From the NCBI GenBank assembly GCA_034927345.1, contig JAYFQE010000015.1, forward strand, positions 1 to 64,000: 64,000 bases of DNA. Reading direction: 5' to 3'. This document shows, piece by piece, positions 44,603-53,553 of this stretch. The translations under genes and the position numbers were made by a program. The notes below the pieces were generated by a model. It ran no database searches. It was not told where the DNA came from and saw nothing but the letters and a program-made list of their open reading frames with translations. How positions within the stretch are numbered: the first letter of the stretch is position 1; each line of letters starts with the position of its first letter. Source of the stretch: JAYFQE01 sp034927345 (GTDB lineage Bacteria > Bacillota > Clostridia > Saccharofermentanales > UBA5734).

Positions 44603-45493
44603 TTATCCTTTGATCGAGCCGATCATGATTCCTTTAACGAAATATTTCTGAATAAAGGGATAGATGCAAAGAATAGGAACCGTAGCCACGATGGTTGTAC
44701 TGTATTTAACTAAGGATTTATATAAGTCAGACTCGTTGTTGGTGTCCGCAATTTGCATTATTTGTGTCGTGTCGTTTTGCAGCAAGATTTCACGCAGGAT
44801 CAACTGTAAAGGATATTTATCCCGTGTGCGGAGAAAAATCATGGCATTGAACCATGAATTCCAGTGTCCAACCGCATAAAAGAGAACCATGACAGCTACA
44901 ACTGGTTTAACCAAAGGCATAATGATGCGAACAAGGATGATGAAGTCATTTGCTCCGTCTATTTTTGCCGATTCCTCAACACTGACGGGTAAATCCAGAA
45001 AAGAAGTACGCATAATGATCAGATTCCATGCGGAAATAGCGGAAGGTAATATTAAGGCTAAACGGTTATCAATGAGTCCCAAGTTATTCACTGTCAAGTA
45101 AAACGGGATCAGACCGCCGCTGAAGAACATTGTAAAGGTGATGATGAAGGTGAAGGGGCGGCTGAGTAGGTTGTTCCGGCGCGAACAAACAAAAGCACCG
45201 AGCGATGTAAAGATGATGTTCACTGTTGTAGCAACGATCACATAAAACAGCGTATTTTCATAACCAACTCCGATGATCGGATTTTTCAGGACCAGGCGAT
45301 ATCCTTCCAAGGTAAATCCCAGGGGATGCCATATCAGGCCTTCGTTCTGCGCCAACAAATTGGGTGAGCTGAAAGAAGCAAATAAAGTATGTATCACCGG
45401 TACAAGACACATCAATGAGATGATGAATAATAGAACTATGTTGATTAAGTCGAAGACCGTATATTGCCTGCTATAAAACTGATTTCTGCGCAT
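44603..45493 (-). CDS. lplC: LplC-type ABC sugar transporter permease
   Basis: This 296-residue permease has six predicted membrane helices and the EAA loop 'ESAKIDGANDFIILVRIIMP'. It also shows the LplC/YtcP features 'FTMFFSGGLIPFYLTVNNLGL' and C-terminal 'YFVKGIMIGSIKG'. It pairs with the LplB-type gene that ends 14 bases upstream. ATG at 45493 is preferred because GGGAGA precedes it. Lpl-type importers carry oligosaccharides or modified sugars, with the ATPase normally encoded elsewhere. Confidence 0.92.
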   Translation of the reverse strand: MRRNQFYSRQYTVFDLINIVLLFIISLMCLVPVIHTLFASFSSPNLLAQNEGLIWHPLGFTLEGYRLVLKNPIIGVGYENTLFYVIVATTVNIIFTSLGAFVCSRRNNLLSRPFTFIITFTMFFSGGLIPFYLTVNNLGLIDNRLALILPSAISAWNLIIMRTSFLDLPVSVEESAKIDGANDFIILVRIIMPLVKPVVAVMVLFYAVGHWNSWFNAMIFLRTRDKYPLQLILREILLQNDTTQIMQIADTNNESDLYKSLVKYSTTIVATVPILCIYPFIQKYFVKGIMIGSIKG

Positions 45494-45507
45494 TGTTGTT
45501 CTCCCGT

Positions 45508-46488
45508 TTACCATAAACTTGTTTCCGAATATTTTCTACTCAGCTTGTTGGCTATCACCAGCAGCGCAAAATTGATCATCGAGTTAAAAAGGCCGACGGC
45601 AGTCGAGTAGCTAAAATTCATTTCCTGTAATCCTTTTCGATAAACAAAGCTGGATATGACATCGGCAGTGACATAAGTTGAGGGATTGTATAAAAGGATG
45701 ATTTTTTCATAGCCAATATTCATCATATTGCCGATCCGCAAAATGAGCATGATGATGATCGTTGATGATATACATGGGATTGTGATGTAGAACATCTTGC
45801 TCCATCGCCCGGCGCCATCGATAGTGGCGGCTTCATAGAGCTCCTGATCAATTCCGGCGAGCGCGGCAATGTAGATAATACTGTTGAAACCCAGGTATTG
45901 CCAGATATTGGATATCACAAAGATGGACCTGAAGTATTTAGCATCGCCCAAAAGGCTTTTCTTTTCAAAACCAAATAATGAAAGCATATCGATGATAAAG
46001 CCCCTGGAAGACGTAAATTCAACAATTAAGCCGGCGACGACAACCAGAGATATAAAATAGGGCATATAAGTGATTGTCTGAACCGTTTTCTTGAACTTAT
46101 TGCTTTTAAGCTCGTTCAGCAATAAAGCGAAGATAATTGGCGCCGGGAAGGCAAAGATTAAATCGTATAAATTTAAAATAAAAGTATTGCTTACTAATCT
46201 TAAGCAATAGTAGCTCTTGAAAAAATCAGAAAAATTCTTTAATCCGATCCATGTACTGTGTAAAATGCCGTATTGCGGTTTATAATCTTGAAAAGCCATC
46301 AGGATTCCATACATAGGTACATAGGCGAAGATAATAAAAAAAGTTAAAACCGGAATCGCCATAACATAGACATATTTGTTTGCCATAAGATCTTTTCGCA
46401 GGATGGTCCATTTGTATTTAAATTTCTGGCTAGTGGCTATCGGCTTTATTAAAGCGGATTCATTGACACCTCGTATATTTGAATTCAA
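45508..46488 (-). CDS. lplB: LplB-type ABC sugar transporter permease
   Basis: This 326-residue permease shows the LplB/YteP pattern: 'YVYVMAIPVLTFFIIFAYVPMYGILMAFQDYKP', 'GLKNFSDFF' and the EAA loop 'EAATIDGAGRWSKMFYITIP'. It would pair with LplC to form the membrane channel. It is transcribed away from the regulator and binding-protein genes, so the transporter is split into two divergent units around 46489-46738. The start codon choice at 46488 is supported only by family length. Confidence 0.92.
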   Translation of the reverse strand: MNSNIRGVNESALIKPIATSQKFKYKWTILRKDLMANKYVYVMAIPVLTFFIIFAYVPMYGILMAFQDYKPQYGILHSTWIGLKNFSDFFKSYYCLRLVSNTFILNLYDLIFAFPAPIIFALLLNELKSNKFKKTVQTITYMPYFISLVVVAGLIVEFTSSRGFIIDMLSLFGFEKKSLLGDAKYFRSIFVISNIWQYLGFNSIIYIAALAGIDQELYEAATIDGAGRWSKMFYITIPCISSTIIIMLILRIGNMMNIGYEKIILLYNPSTYVTADVISSFVYRKGLQEMNFSYSTAVGLFNSMINFALLVIANKLSRKYSETSLW

Positions 46489-46738
46489 TGTATCTTACCT
46501 CCAGGTTATTGTTCAGATGTTAACTGCGCCAAGAATACCCTTGGCAAGTTTGCCGGTAAACCGCTGTTTTTTTTTGAACTATCAGAATCTGCCATGATAA
46601 ATCGAAAAACCGACCTTAACGGCAGAATGAATGACATAAAGAGGGAAAAAAGCTAGATGATCAACTTGATTAAGGAAGGTCAAGACGCTATGATAACAAA
46701 TATTCGCCAAACAGTTGCAAAGGACGTGGGGACATATA

Positions 46739-49081
46739 ATGAGTGCTTTAGGAAGAAAAACAGTTCTTAAGTACTGGTTGTTATCTTATTTGATCATATT
46801 GGCCATTCCGTTATGCGTCGGCATTCCGGTATCGTTTTATGCGGCATCCATTGTAAACAGCGAAGTTCAAAGCGCGCACATCAACTCAATCAATCAGGTC
46901 AAGAATTATATTGATAATAAACTTGCCGAGATGACGAATATTTCCAGATATCTATGTAATGACGAACGAATCAATGTCTTAAAGAGCATATCCTGGGAGT
47001 TGGAACCATCTCATCGCTATATGTTTACCGCCATTCAAAAAGATTTAGCCACCGTGATACGATCCAATGATTTTATCGACGGCATATTTATTTATTACAA
47101 ATATAATGATTTTATCTTATCTGATTCGGATATTTATCAACGCAATAATTTTGAATTTGCTAACCGGTCCAATTTTAATGTTGAATCAGATACTTTCAAT
47201 TCCATGTTAACCCGAAAATATAAGGGCGTCGGCGAATTTGTTTTGCATCATACGCTAGATGACCAAGGCCGCGCGGCAACCTGTCTTCTTTATGCGATTT
47301 CCATTCCGACAAATCCACTAGACGATGTTCAAGCCAATTTATTTATTACTGTTAAATACGAAAAACTTTTGGAAATCCTTAGCAATGATTCATGGGCCAA
47401 AGGTAATGCCATAACCTATTTTCAAGATGATAATACCCATGTTGTCAATCCGGTATTTGACCAATATCATTTAAATTTTGATACGCATAACTACAATCGC
47501 AATTTTGACATTCAAAACATCCGGATTGACCAAGAAACTTATACTTTATCATATGTAAAATCAGAAGTAACCGATGGAAAATACGTTGCCATAATCCCCA
47601 GCAAGGCGCTACAACAAAAAATCAGCAAACTCCTGTGGATTATATATTTGTATATTGCAATCAGTGTGCTATCCGGTGGGATTTTCTCATACTATTTTGT
47701 ACGCAGGAATTATCAGCCGATACACAATTTAATGACGACTTATATACCGGACAAGGGTAAAGCAAAAAGAAAGTTTACCCGGAATATCTTCAATCAGCCG
47801 AATGAGTTTAATCAAATCGACGAGTATATCAAAGCGCTGACTAAGACCAATAATAACGAAGCAGCTGAGAATTACAGACGCGATGAATTGGTAAAGAATA
47901 ATTATATATGTAATATTTTGAAGGGTAATATGCATGATGATAGCCTGACAAAAGATGAAATTAAAAAGCTTGGCTTGGATCTGACATCCAATCAGTTTAT
48001 CGTTGCTTTAACCAGCGTACGCGAGTATCAAAATCTGTTTCTGGATAACCAGGTGTCAGAGAATATCAATTATTACAAGACAGCCTGTTTTATTATAAAA
48101 AATGTTGCGCAAGAAATTTTATCCAGATCGTTGACAACAATTACTGCTGAAATCGACGATACAATCGCTTTTATCGTTTGTGCCGACCGTAAAACTGCCG
48201 ATTGCGCGCAGAATGATATCTACGTTGCTTTCAGGCAGTCTGAAGAGGTGATAAAATCACACTTTAGTATTGAATTCACCATTGCAATAGGCAATCTTCA
48301 CGATAAAATCAGCGGGATTGCCACATCCTATCATGAAGCTTTGCAGGTGTTTGAATATAGCGAATTGACGGACAATACAGAAGCTGTTTTTTATAATAAT
48401 ATCAACGATATTGATAAACGGATCAATCATACCACTTCCGTGGAGCTGGAACAGAAACTATATAATAGTATTCGCGCCGGCGATTATGATATGGCAAAGA
48501 CCTATCTGGACCAGATATTCACGGAATATTTTGAAGATCATGCGTATTCTCTGCAACTCACAAAATGTAAAATGTTTAGTCTTATCAATTTATTGACGGC
48601 TGCTATCGGAGATATGAAATTACGGGCCGATCGTGAATTTTTCGAATCAGTAGATCCCGTTAATAAGCTCTTAGGGTGTTCAAGTGTCAGCTCACTGAAA
48701 CAAGTCATGTCGGATATTCTTGACATGTTCAGACAATACTCGCAAAAACGCGATATTGAAATGTCAGATAAAAAGCGTCGGGACATAATGAATTTCATTG
48801 ATAGCCATTTTGATGATATGAACCTCAGCATCCTCGAGGTTGCCATGGAGTTCAACCTGAGTACGTCTTATCTTTCGCGGCTTTTTAAACAGCATAATAA
48901 CATTGGTTTTTTGGATTATGTCCATAAAAAACGTATTTCAAAGGCCAAAAGCCTTTTAGAAAACACACAAATGAATCTCAAGGATATTGCAACGGCTGCC
49001 GGATACGGCAATGATATTGCCTTGATCAGGGCTTTTAAAAAGTATGAAGGAGTTACGCCTGGCAAATATAGAAGTATCTGA
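46739..49081 (+). CDS. Membrane-bound AraC-family regulator (YesS/YtdP-like)
   Basis: This 780-residue protein has a membrane helix at residues ~10-32, an extracytoplasmic sensory region to ~295 and a second helix ('WIIYLYIAISVLSGGIFSYYFV'). A cytoplasmic middle domain and a C-terminal AraC-type HTH (about 678-780) follow, the latter with 'LSILEVAMEFNLSTSYLSRLFKQHNNIGFLDYV' and 'AAGYGNDIALIRAFKKYEGVTPGKY'. It is a one-component transmembrane regulator of the kind that controls Lpl-type glycan importers. The start at 46739 follows a GGGGA-type site. It lies between the divergent permease operon and its cognate binding-protein gene. Confidence 0.9.
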   Translation: MSALGRKTVLKYWLLSYLIILAIPLCVGIPVSFYAASIVNSEVQSAHINSINQVKNYIDNKLAEMTNISRYLCNDERINVLKSISWELEPSHRYMFTAIQKDLATVIRSNDFIDGIFIYYKYNDFILSDSDIYQRNNFEFANRSNFNVESDTFNSMLTRKYKGVGEFVLHHTLDDQGRAATCLLYAISIPTNPLDDVQANLFITVKYEKLLEILSNDSWAKGNAITYFQDDNTHVVNPVFDQYHLNFDTHNYNRNFDIQNIRIDQETYTLSYVKSEVTDGKYVAIIPSKALQQKISKLLWIIYLYIAISVLSGGIFSYYFVRRNYQPIHNLMTTYIPDKGKAKRKFTRNIFNQPNEFNQIDEYIKALTKTNNNEAAENYRRDELVKNNYICNILKGNMHDDSLTKDEIKKLGLDLTSNQFIVALTSVREYQNLFLDNQVSENINYYKTACFIIKNVAQEILSRSLTTITAEIDDTIAFIVCADRKTADCAQNDIYVAFRQSEEVIKSHFSIEFTIAIGNLHDKISGIATSYHEALQVFEYSELTDNTEAVFYNNINDIDKRINHTTSVELEQKLYNSIRAGDYDMAKTYLDQIFTEYFEDHAYSLQLTKCKMFSLINLLTAAIGDMKLRADREFFESVDPVNKLLGCSSVSSLKQVMSDILDMFRQYSQKRDIEMSDKKRRDIMNFIDSHFDDMNLSILEVAMEFNLSTSYLSRLFKQHNNIGFLDYVHKKRISKAKSLLENTQMNLKDIATAAGYGNDIALIRAFKKYEGVTPGKYRSI

Positions 49082-49262
49082 TGAGGTCGGGATAAACAGA
49101 ATTCAGATAAATAGATACACATCGGCAATAATCAGCTGTCCGGAAAAAGGTAGCAATTTTATATTGATCAACGAATGTAATCGGTGAATGAGTATAATCA
49201 CGAAAATGATAATCAAGAAAAAAAAGGCTATATACGGCTTCCGCCAAGCCGATTAACCTGAA

Positions 49263-49286
49263 TTCGTGTTTTGTGGTATACACGAA
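49263..49286. promoter_or_regulatory. Inverted repeat upstream of the binding-protein gene
   Basis: TTCGTG and CACGAA arms surround 12 bases, about 40 bases upstream of the binding-protein start codon. It may be a binding site for the adjacent AraC-type regulator, although that family more often uses direct repeats. A small hairpin also lies near 49235. Confidence 0.3.
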
Positions 49287-49325
49287 ATGCAAACAAATCA
49301 CAAATAATGGATGGAGGAAATTTTC

Positions 49326-50951
49326 ATGAAGAAAATGGTAAAAATCATGTTGTTGACATTCATTTTCTCGCTTCTGGTCGGTTTGCTTCCGGCTTGTTCT
49401 GCCGTTTCGCAGACAACCGGAACGACCAAAATGGAAACCAGCTCAACAACAACGGCCGGCGCATCGCAAACCGGCAAAGGCGACAATGCTTCTTCGCTGC
49501 CCATTGTCAAAGACCCCTTGAAACTAACGATGTTCTTTGGCTGGAACGGCAATGCGGCGAAATCAATGAAAAGTTGGAATGAGAACTCAGTTTGGCAGGA
49601 AATGGCCAAACTGACCAACATATCCCTGGAATTTAACACACCGCCTTTAGGACAAGAACAAGAACAATTCAATTTAATCGTTGCCTCCGGCAATTATCCT
49701 GATTTCATCTGGACAGATGGCATAACCTATCCAGGTGGCGCTGATAAGGCTATTGCTGACGGTTCATTTTTAAAGCTGAACGATTTAATTGATCAATATG
49801 CGCCAAATTATAAAAAACTGATCAATTCAACTGAGACATTCCGCAAAGAGACCATGACTGACGAAGGCAACATTTGGGGTTTTGGCATGGTTGAGAATAA
49901 AATCCAGGGCGCCTGGTTAGGTATGGTCGTCAGACGCGACTGGCTCGATGATCTGGGTATGGCTGTCCCGGAAACTTTTGATGAATGGGAAGCAATGTTA
50001 ACCGCTTTTAAGACGGAAAAGGGATGCGAGTACCCTCTTCTTCTCTCTAAAACAGGTGTTGAATCAGACGAATCACTCATCGCAGGCTTTGGAGTTGGCG
50101 GCAGTTTTTATCAAATAGATGGAAAAGCTAAATATGGGCCGATCGAGCCCGGATATAAAGAGTATATAGAAAAAATGTATCAATGGTACTCTTTAGGTCT
50201 GATCGACAAAGATTTTTCATCACGCGATGGCACACAAACCGAAAATTTTATCGTGACAGATCAGACCGGCGCCTGGCGTGATGGCTTCTATATGCTGGAT
50301 AATTATGTGAAGAAGGCTCAGAATTCAAAATTCCATTTAACCGCCATTGCTACGCCGGTGAAAAACAAAGGTGATGTTGCTCACCTGCGGCAAACCAATT
50401 TCAATGTCAGAGGTTTGTATATGGCAATATCCTGCGATTGTAAGTACCCAAAAGAAGCTGTCCAGTTTATGGATTATCTTTACAGTGATACCGGTTATTT
50501 GCTTGCCAATTACGGTATTGAAAATGAAGCGTATACTATGGTGAACGGAGAACCTCAGTACACCGATCTCATGACGAAAAATCCGGATGGACTGAACACC
50601 ACTGAAGCGCAGAACAAGTATGCATTGCAGCAAGGACCAATGAACCGTATTTGGTGGCGCGAAATGTTCACATACGGAAAAGACGCTCAGGAGTGCGAAT
50701 CTATATGGGGAAAAGCGCAAAGCGATTATGTCATGCCTTTGATCACTATGACTGCTGACGAAGGAAACCGTTATGCAACAATCATGGGTGATATCAATAC
50801 CTATGTATCGGAAAATCGCGTTAAATTTATTATGGGTGTCGAGCCGATGAGCAAATATGAGGATTTTGTCGCTCAAATTAAAAAAATGGGCATCGACGAA
50901 GTCATTGCCATCCAGCAAGCGGCGCTCGACCGTTATAATACCAGAAAGTAA
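49326..50951 (+). CDS. lplA: Lpl-type ABC sugar-binding lipoprotein
   Basis: This 541-residue lipoprotein has a signal peptide ending 'LLPAC' (Cys24), a Thr/Ser/Gly-rich linker, and a mature domain typical of the LplA/YtcQ group. The domain contains 'FNLIVASGNYPDFIWTDG', 'GMVVRRDWLDDLGMAVPETFDEWEAML' and C-terminal 'IAIQQAALDRYN'. It is the receptor for the LplB/LplC permeases encoded 3-4 kb away on the other strand. GGAGG fixes the start at 49326. A long perfect terminator follows. Confidence 0.92.
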   Translation: MKKMVKIMLLTFIFSLLVGLLPACSAVSQTTGTTKMETSSTTTAGASQTGKGDNASSLPIVKDPLKLTMFFGWNGNAAKSMKSWNENSVWQEMAKLTNISLEFNTPPLGQEQEQFNLIVASGNYPDFIWTDGITYPGGADKAIADGSFLKLNDLIDQYAPNYKKLINSTETFRKETMTDEGNIWGFGMVENKIQGAWLGMVVRRDWLDDLGMAVPETFDEWEAMLTAFKTEKGCEYPLLLSKTGVESDESLIAGFGVGGSFYQIDGKAKYGPIEPGYKEYIEKMYQWYSLGLIDKDFSSRDGTQTENFIVTDQTGAWRDGFYMLDNYVKKAQNSKFHLTAIATPVKNKGDVAHLRQTNFNVRGLYMAISCDCKYPKEAVQFMDYLYSDTGYLLANYGIENEAYTMVNGEPQYTDLMTKNPDGLNTTEAQNKYALQQGPMNRIWWREMFTYGKDAQECESIWGKAQSDYVMPLITMTADEGNRYATIMGDINTYVSENRVKFIMGVEPMSKYEDFVAQIKKMGIDEVIAIQQAALDRYNTRK

Positions 50952-50963
50952 TAAAGTCCTATG

Positions 50964-51003
50964 AAAACCAGGATACATGGCTTTTACTGTGTATCCTGGT
51001 TTT
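50964..51003 (+). terminator. Terminator after the binding-protein gene
   Basis: Fourteen-base perfect arms (AAAACCAGGATACA / TGTATCCTGGTTTT) flank a 12-base loop. The T-run is inside the stem, so it may act in both directions. It separates the binding-protein gene from the GH2 gene and should lower read-through. Confidence 0.8.
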
Positions 51004-51024
51004 CAACGATCTAAGGAGAGAAAA

Positions 51025-53547
51025 ATGTCTAGAATACTCAACTTAAATGGTGATGATTGGAAATTATCCGGCTGGTTGAAAAATCAATGGCGTAATCAAA
51101 GCATGGAATTGAATATGGTTCAGAAACCTGCCATTTCAATCATAAAGGCTCATGTGCCAGGAGCCGTTCAACTGGACTTGATCAAGGCAGGTCTGTTATC
51201 AGATCCCAATTATGGGCTAAAAAGTATGAGTAACGAGTGGGTAGAGCATCGGGAATGGTTTTATGACAAGGCCTTCTATATGCCGGAACAATCCTTAGAG
51301 GCTAAAGCATATTTGTGTTTTGAAGGTTTGGACTATCATGGCGAAATATATCTGAACGGTATTAAATTGAGCGAATTCAAGGGTATGTTTATACCCTTGG
51401 AGATTGAGATAACCGGTGTAGTTAAAATCAATCAGGTGAATCATTTGCGTGTTGTTTTTTATTCACCTCCTGAAGTTGATGGCCAGTTTGGGTATTCAAG
51501 CAAAATAACGACAATAAAATCCAGATTTAACTATGTCTGGGATTGGTGCCCACGAATGGTGCCTGTTGGCATTTGGGACAATGTTTATATTCGTTTCATT
51601 AAAAATATCAAAATCACTGAGTGCTTTCCCAGCGCTCGAATTGTTGACATCTCTGAAAATAATGGCTTGATATCAATGAGTCTCAACCTAGATGTCCATG
51701 TGCCGGGGCAATATCGCTTGCATTATTCGCTTTCATTGAATGGAATGATAAAAGTAGAACAAGATTTCTATGAAACATTAAAACCGGTTTCGCAATGGCT
51801 GAAACACCAGATCAGTGTTGCGGATATTCAATTATGGTACCCAAATGGATATGGTGAACAACACCTTTATGACATCAATGTCGAAATTAGTAAAGAGGGC
51901 ATCCTGTGTGATGATGATCAAAAACGAATTGGTTTTCGTTCTATCGATTTTGTATGCAATAAAAACGCGCCGCAAAATGCACTGCCTTATACTTTGATGG
52001 TTAATGACAAACGGGTCTTTATGAGCGGCGTAGACTGGGTGCCGATATCACCCTTTTATGGCGGAGTTATTCGAGATGAGTATCAAAGAATACTGACTCG
52101 CTTTAAGGAAATGAATGCAACTATTCTGCGTGTTTGGGGTGGGGCTATTCTCGAAAAACACGATTTCTATGACCTCTGTGATGAATTAGGGCTTATGGTC
52201 TGGCAAGAGTTCCCGCAATCCTCCAGCGGCCTTGATAATACGCCGTCTGATGATCCACAATTACTGGCTGATCTTGAGCAGGCAGCGTCGGTTTTCATAA
52301 AAAGAAGGCGGCATCATGCCTGCCATGTGATTTGGTGCGGCGGTAATGAGCTCATGTGGGAAAATTATACGCCGATCAATGAGAACCATATCAACATAAA
52401 AATGCTGAAAAATCTGGTTGAAAAAATGGATCATGGTAAATATTTCTTGCCATCCAGCGCATCAGGTCCGTCCTTTGGCGCAAATGAAGTTGATTTTGGC
52501 AAACACATCCATCATGATGTTCACGGCCCCTGGAATTATATGGGCGATCCTGATCATTACCGGTTTTTTAACGGCGATGATTCGCTTCTCCGATCTGAAA
52601 CCGGCTGTCCCGGCAGTTCACGAATCGAAACACTGGAACAATATCGAGAATCCTTCCCAATATGGCCGCCTGATGAAACTAATCCATATTGGATGCATAG
52701 GGGCGCCTGGTGGATTCAACTCGATCAATTAAGCAAGCTTTTTGGTCCATGGAAAAACGACGGTTCTGAAACATGTGGTTATGTGAAGGCCAGTCGCTAT
52801 TTACAGGCAGAGGCCTTGCGTTATGCAGCAGAGTCTACTCGTCGCCGAGAACCGGAAGCATCGGGTTTTATCGTATGGATGGGGAATGAGCCTTTTCCGA
52901 ATAATGCCAATACATCAATTATAGAATATGACGGTACGCCGAAACCCGCGTTTTACTGGTTGAAATCGGCATTTTCCTGTTTACATGCTTCGTTAAAATA
53001 TTCTGCATTATGTTATAAAACCGATGACATTTTTAATGGCGAGGTGTATATTCATAATCATTTCAGCGATGATCTTTCATTAGCGGTTCAATCAGAAATA
53101 TTTGATGTTTATGGCCATGTATTCTTAAACAGAAAAAAAGAAATAAATATTTGCCAAGGTGTTTCAGCGGCTGATGTGATTCAATGGCGTGTAACAAATA
53201 TTGTTTATCAAACATTTTTCATCCAGATTACGATATCTGATCATCATAGAATAGTCGAAAAACAGACCTACCTATTTACAATTAACGGTTTACATTCATT
53301 GGAACCTCTGCGCAATCTGCCGACAGCTCATATAGAAATTGAACGGGTCAATGAACAATGGATTTTAAAAAATAAGTCGGATGTAGTGGCAACTGGCATC
53401 CATATTTACGGTAATTGCCCCAAACAAAACATAACAGCAGATCCTAATTATTTGACACTAAAACCTCATGATGAATGTACCATCATGATTACCGGTGAGT
53501 ATGCAGTGACACGAAAAGACATTATTGTTGACGTATTTAACAGCTGA
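51025..53547 (+). CDS. GH2-family beta-mannosidase
   Basis: This 840-residue protein has the beta-mannosidase architecture: an N-terminal jelly-roll ('WFYDKAFYMPE', 'LNGIKLSEFKGMFIPLEIEIT'), an immunoglobulin-like domain and a TIM barrel. The barrel's acid/base Glu lies in 'WCGGNELMWEN' near residue 441, and the nucleophile Glu in 'SETGCPG' near 526. 'NATILRVWGGAILEKHDFYDLCDELGLMVWQEF' is diagnostic of the family. There is no signal peptide. It would remove beta-linked mannose from imported oligosaccharides. AGGAG precedes the ATG at 51025; a longer frame from 50977 overlaps the terminator and is rejected. Confidence 0.92.
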   Translation: MSRILNLNGDDWKLSGWLKNQWRNQSMELNMVQKPAISIIKAHVPGAVQLDLIKAGLLSDPNYGLKSMSNEWVEHREWFYDKAFYMPEQSLEAKAYLCFEGLDYHGEIYLNGIKLSEFKGMFIPLEIEITGVVKINQVNHLRVVFYSPPEVDGQFGYSSKITTIKSRFNYVWDWCPRMVPVGIWDNVYIRFIKNIKITECFPSARIVDISENNGLISMSLNLDVHVPGQYRLHYSLSLNGMIKVEQDFYETLKPVSQWLKHQISVADIQLWYPNGYGEQHLYDINVEISKEGILCDDDQKRIGFRSIDFVCNKNAPQNALPYTLMVNDKRVFMSGVDWVPISPFYGGVIRDEYQRILTRFKEMNATILRVWGGAILEKHDFYDLCDELGLMVWQEFPQSSSGLDNTPSDDPQLLADLEQAASVFIKRRRHHACHVIWCGGNELMWENYTPINENHINIKMLKNLVEKMDHGKYFLPSSASGPSFGANEVDFGKHIHHDVHGPWNYMGDPDHYRFFNGDDSLLRSETGCPGSSRIETLEQYRESFPIWPPDETNPYWMHRGAWWIQLDQLSKLFGPWKNDGSETCGYVKASRYLQAEALRYAAESTRRREPEASGFIVWMGNEPFPNNANTSIIEYDGTPKPAFYWLKSAFSCLHASLKYSALCYKTDDIFNGEVYIHNHFSDDLSLAVQSEIFDVYGHVFLNRKKEINICQGVSAADVIQWRVTNIVYQTFFIQITISDHHRIVEKQTYLFTINGLHSLEPLRNLPTAHIEIERVNEQWILKNKSDVVATGIHIYGNCPKQNITADPNYLTLKPHDECTIMITGEYAVTRKDIIVDVFNS

Positions 53548-53553
53548 GGCCAT

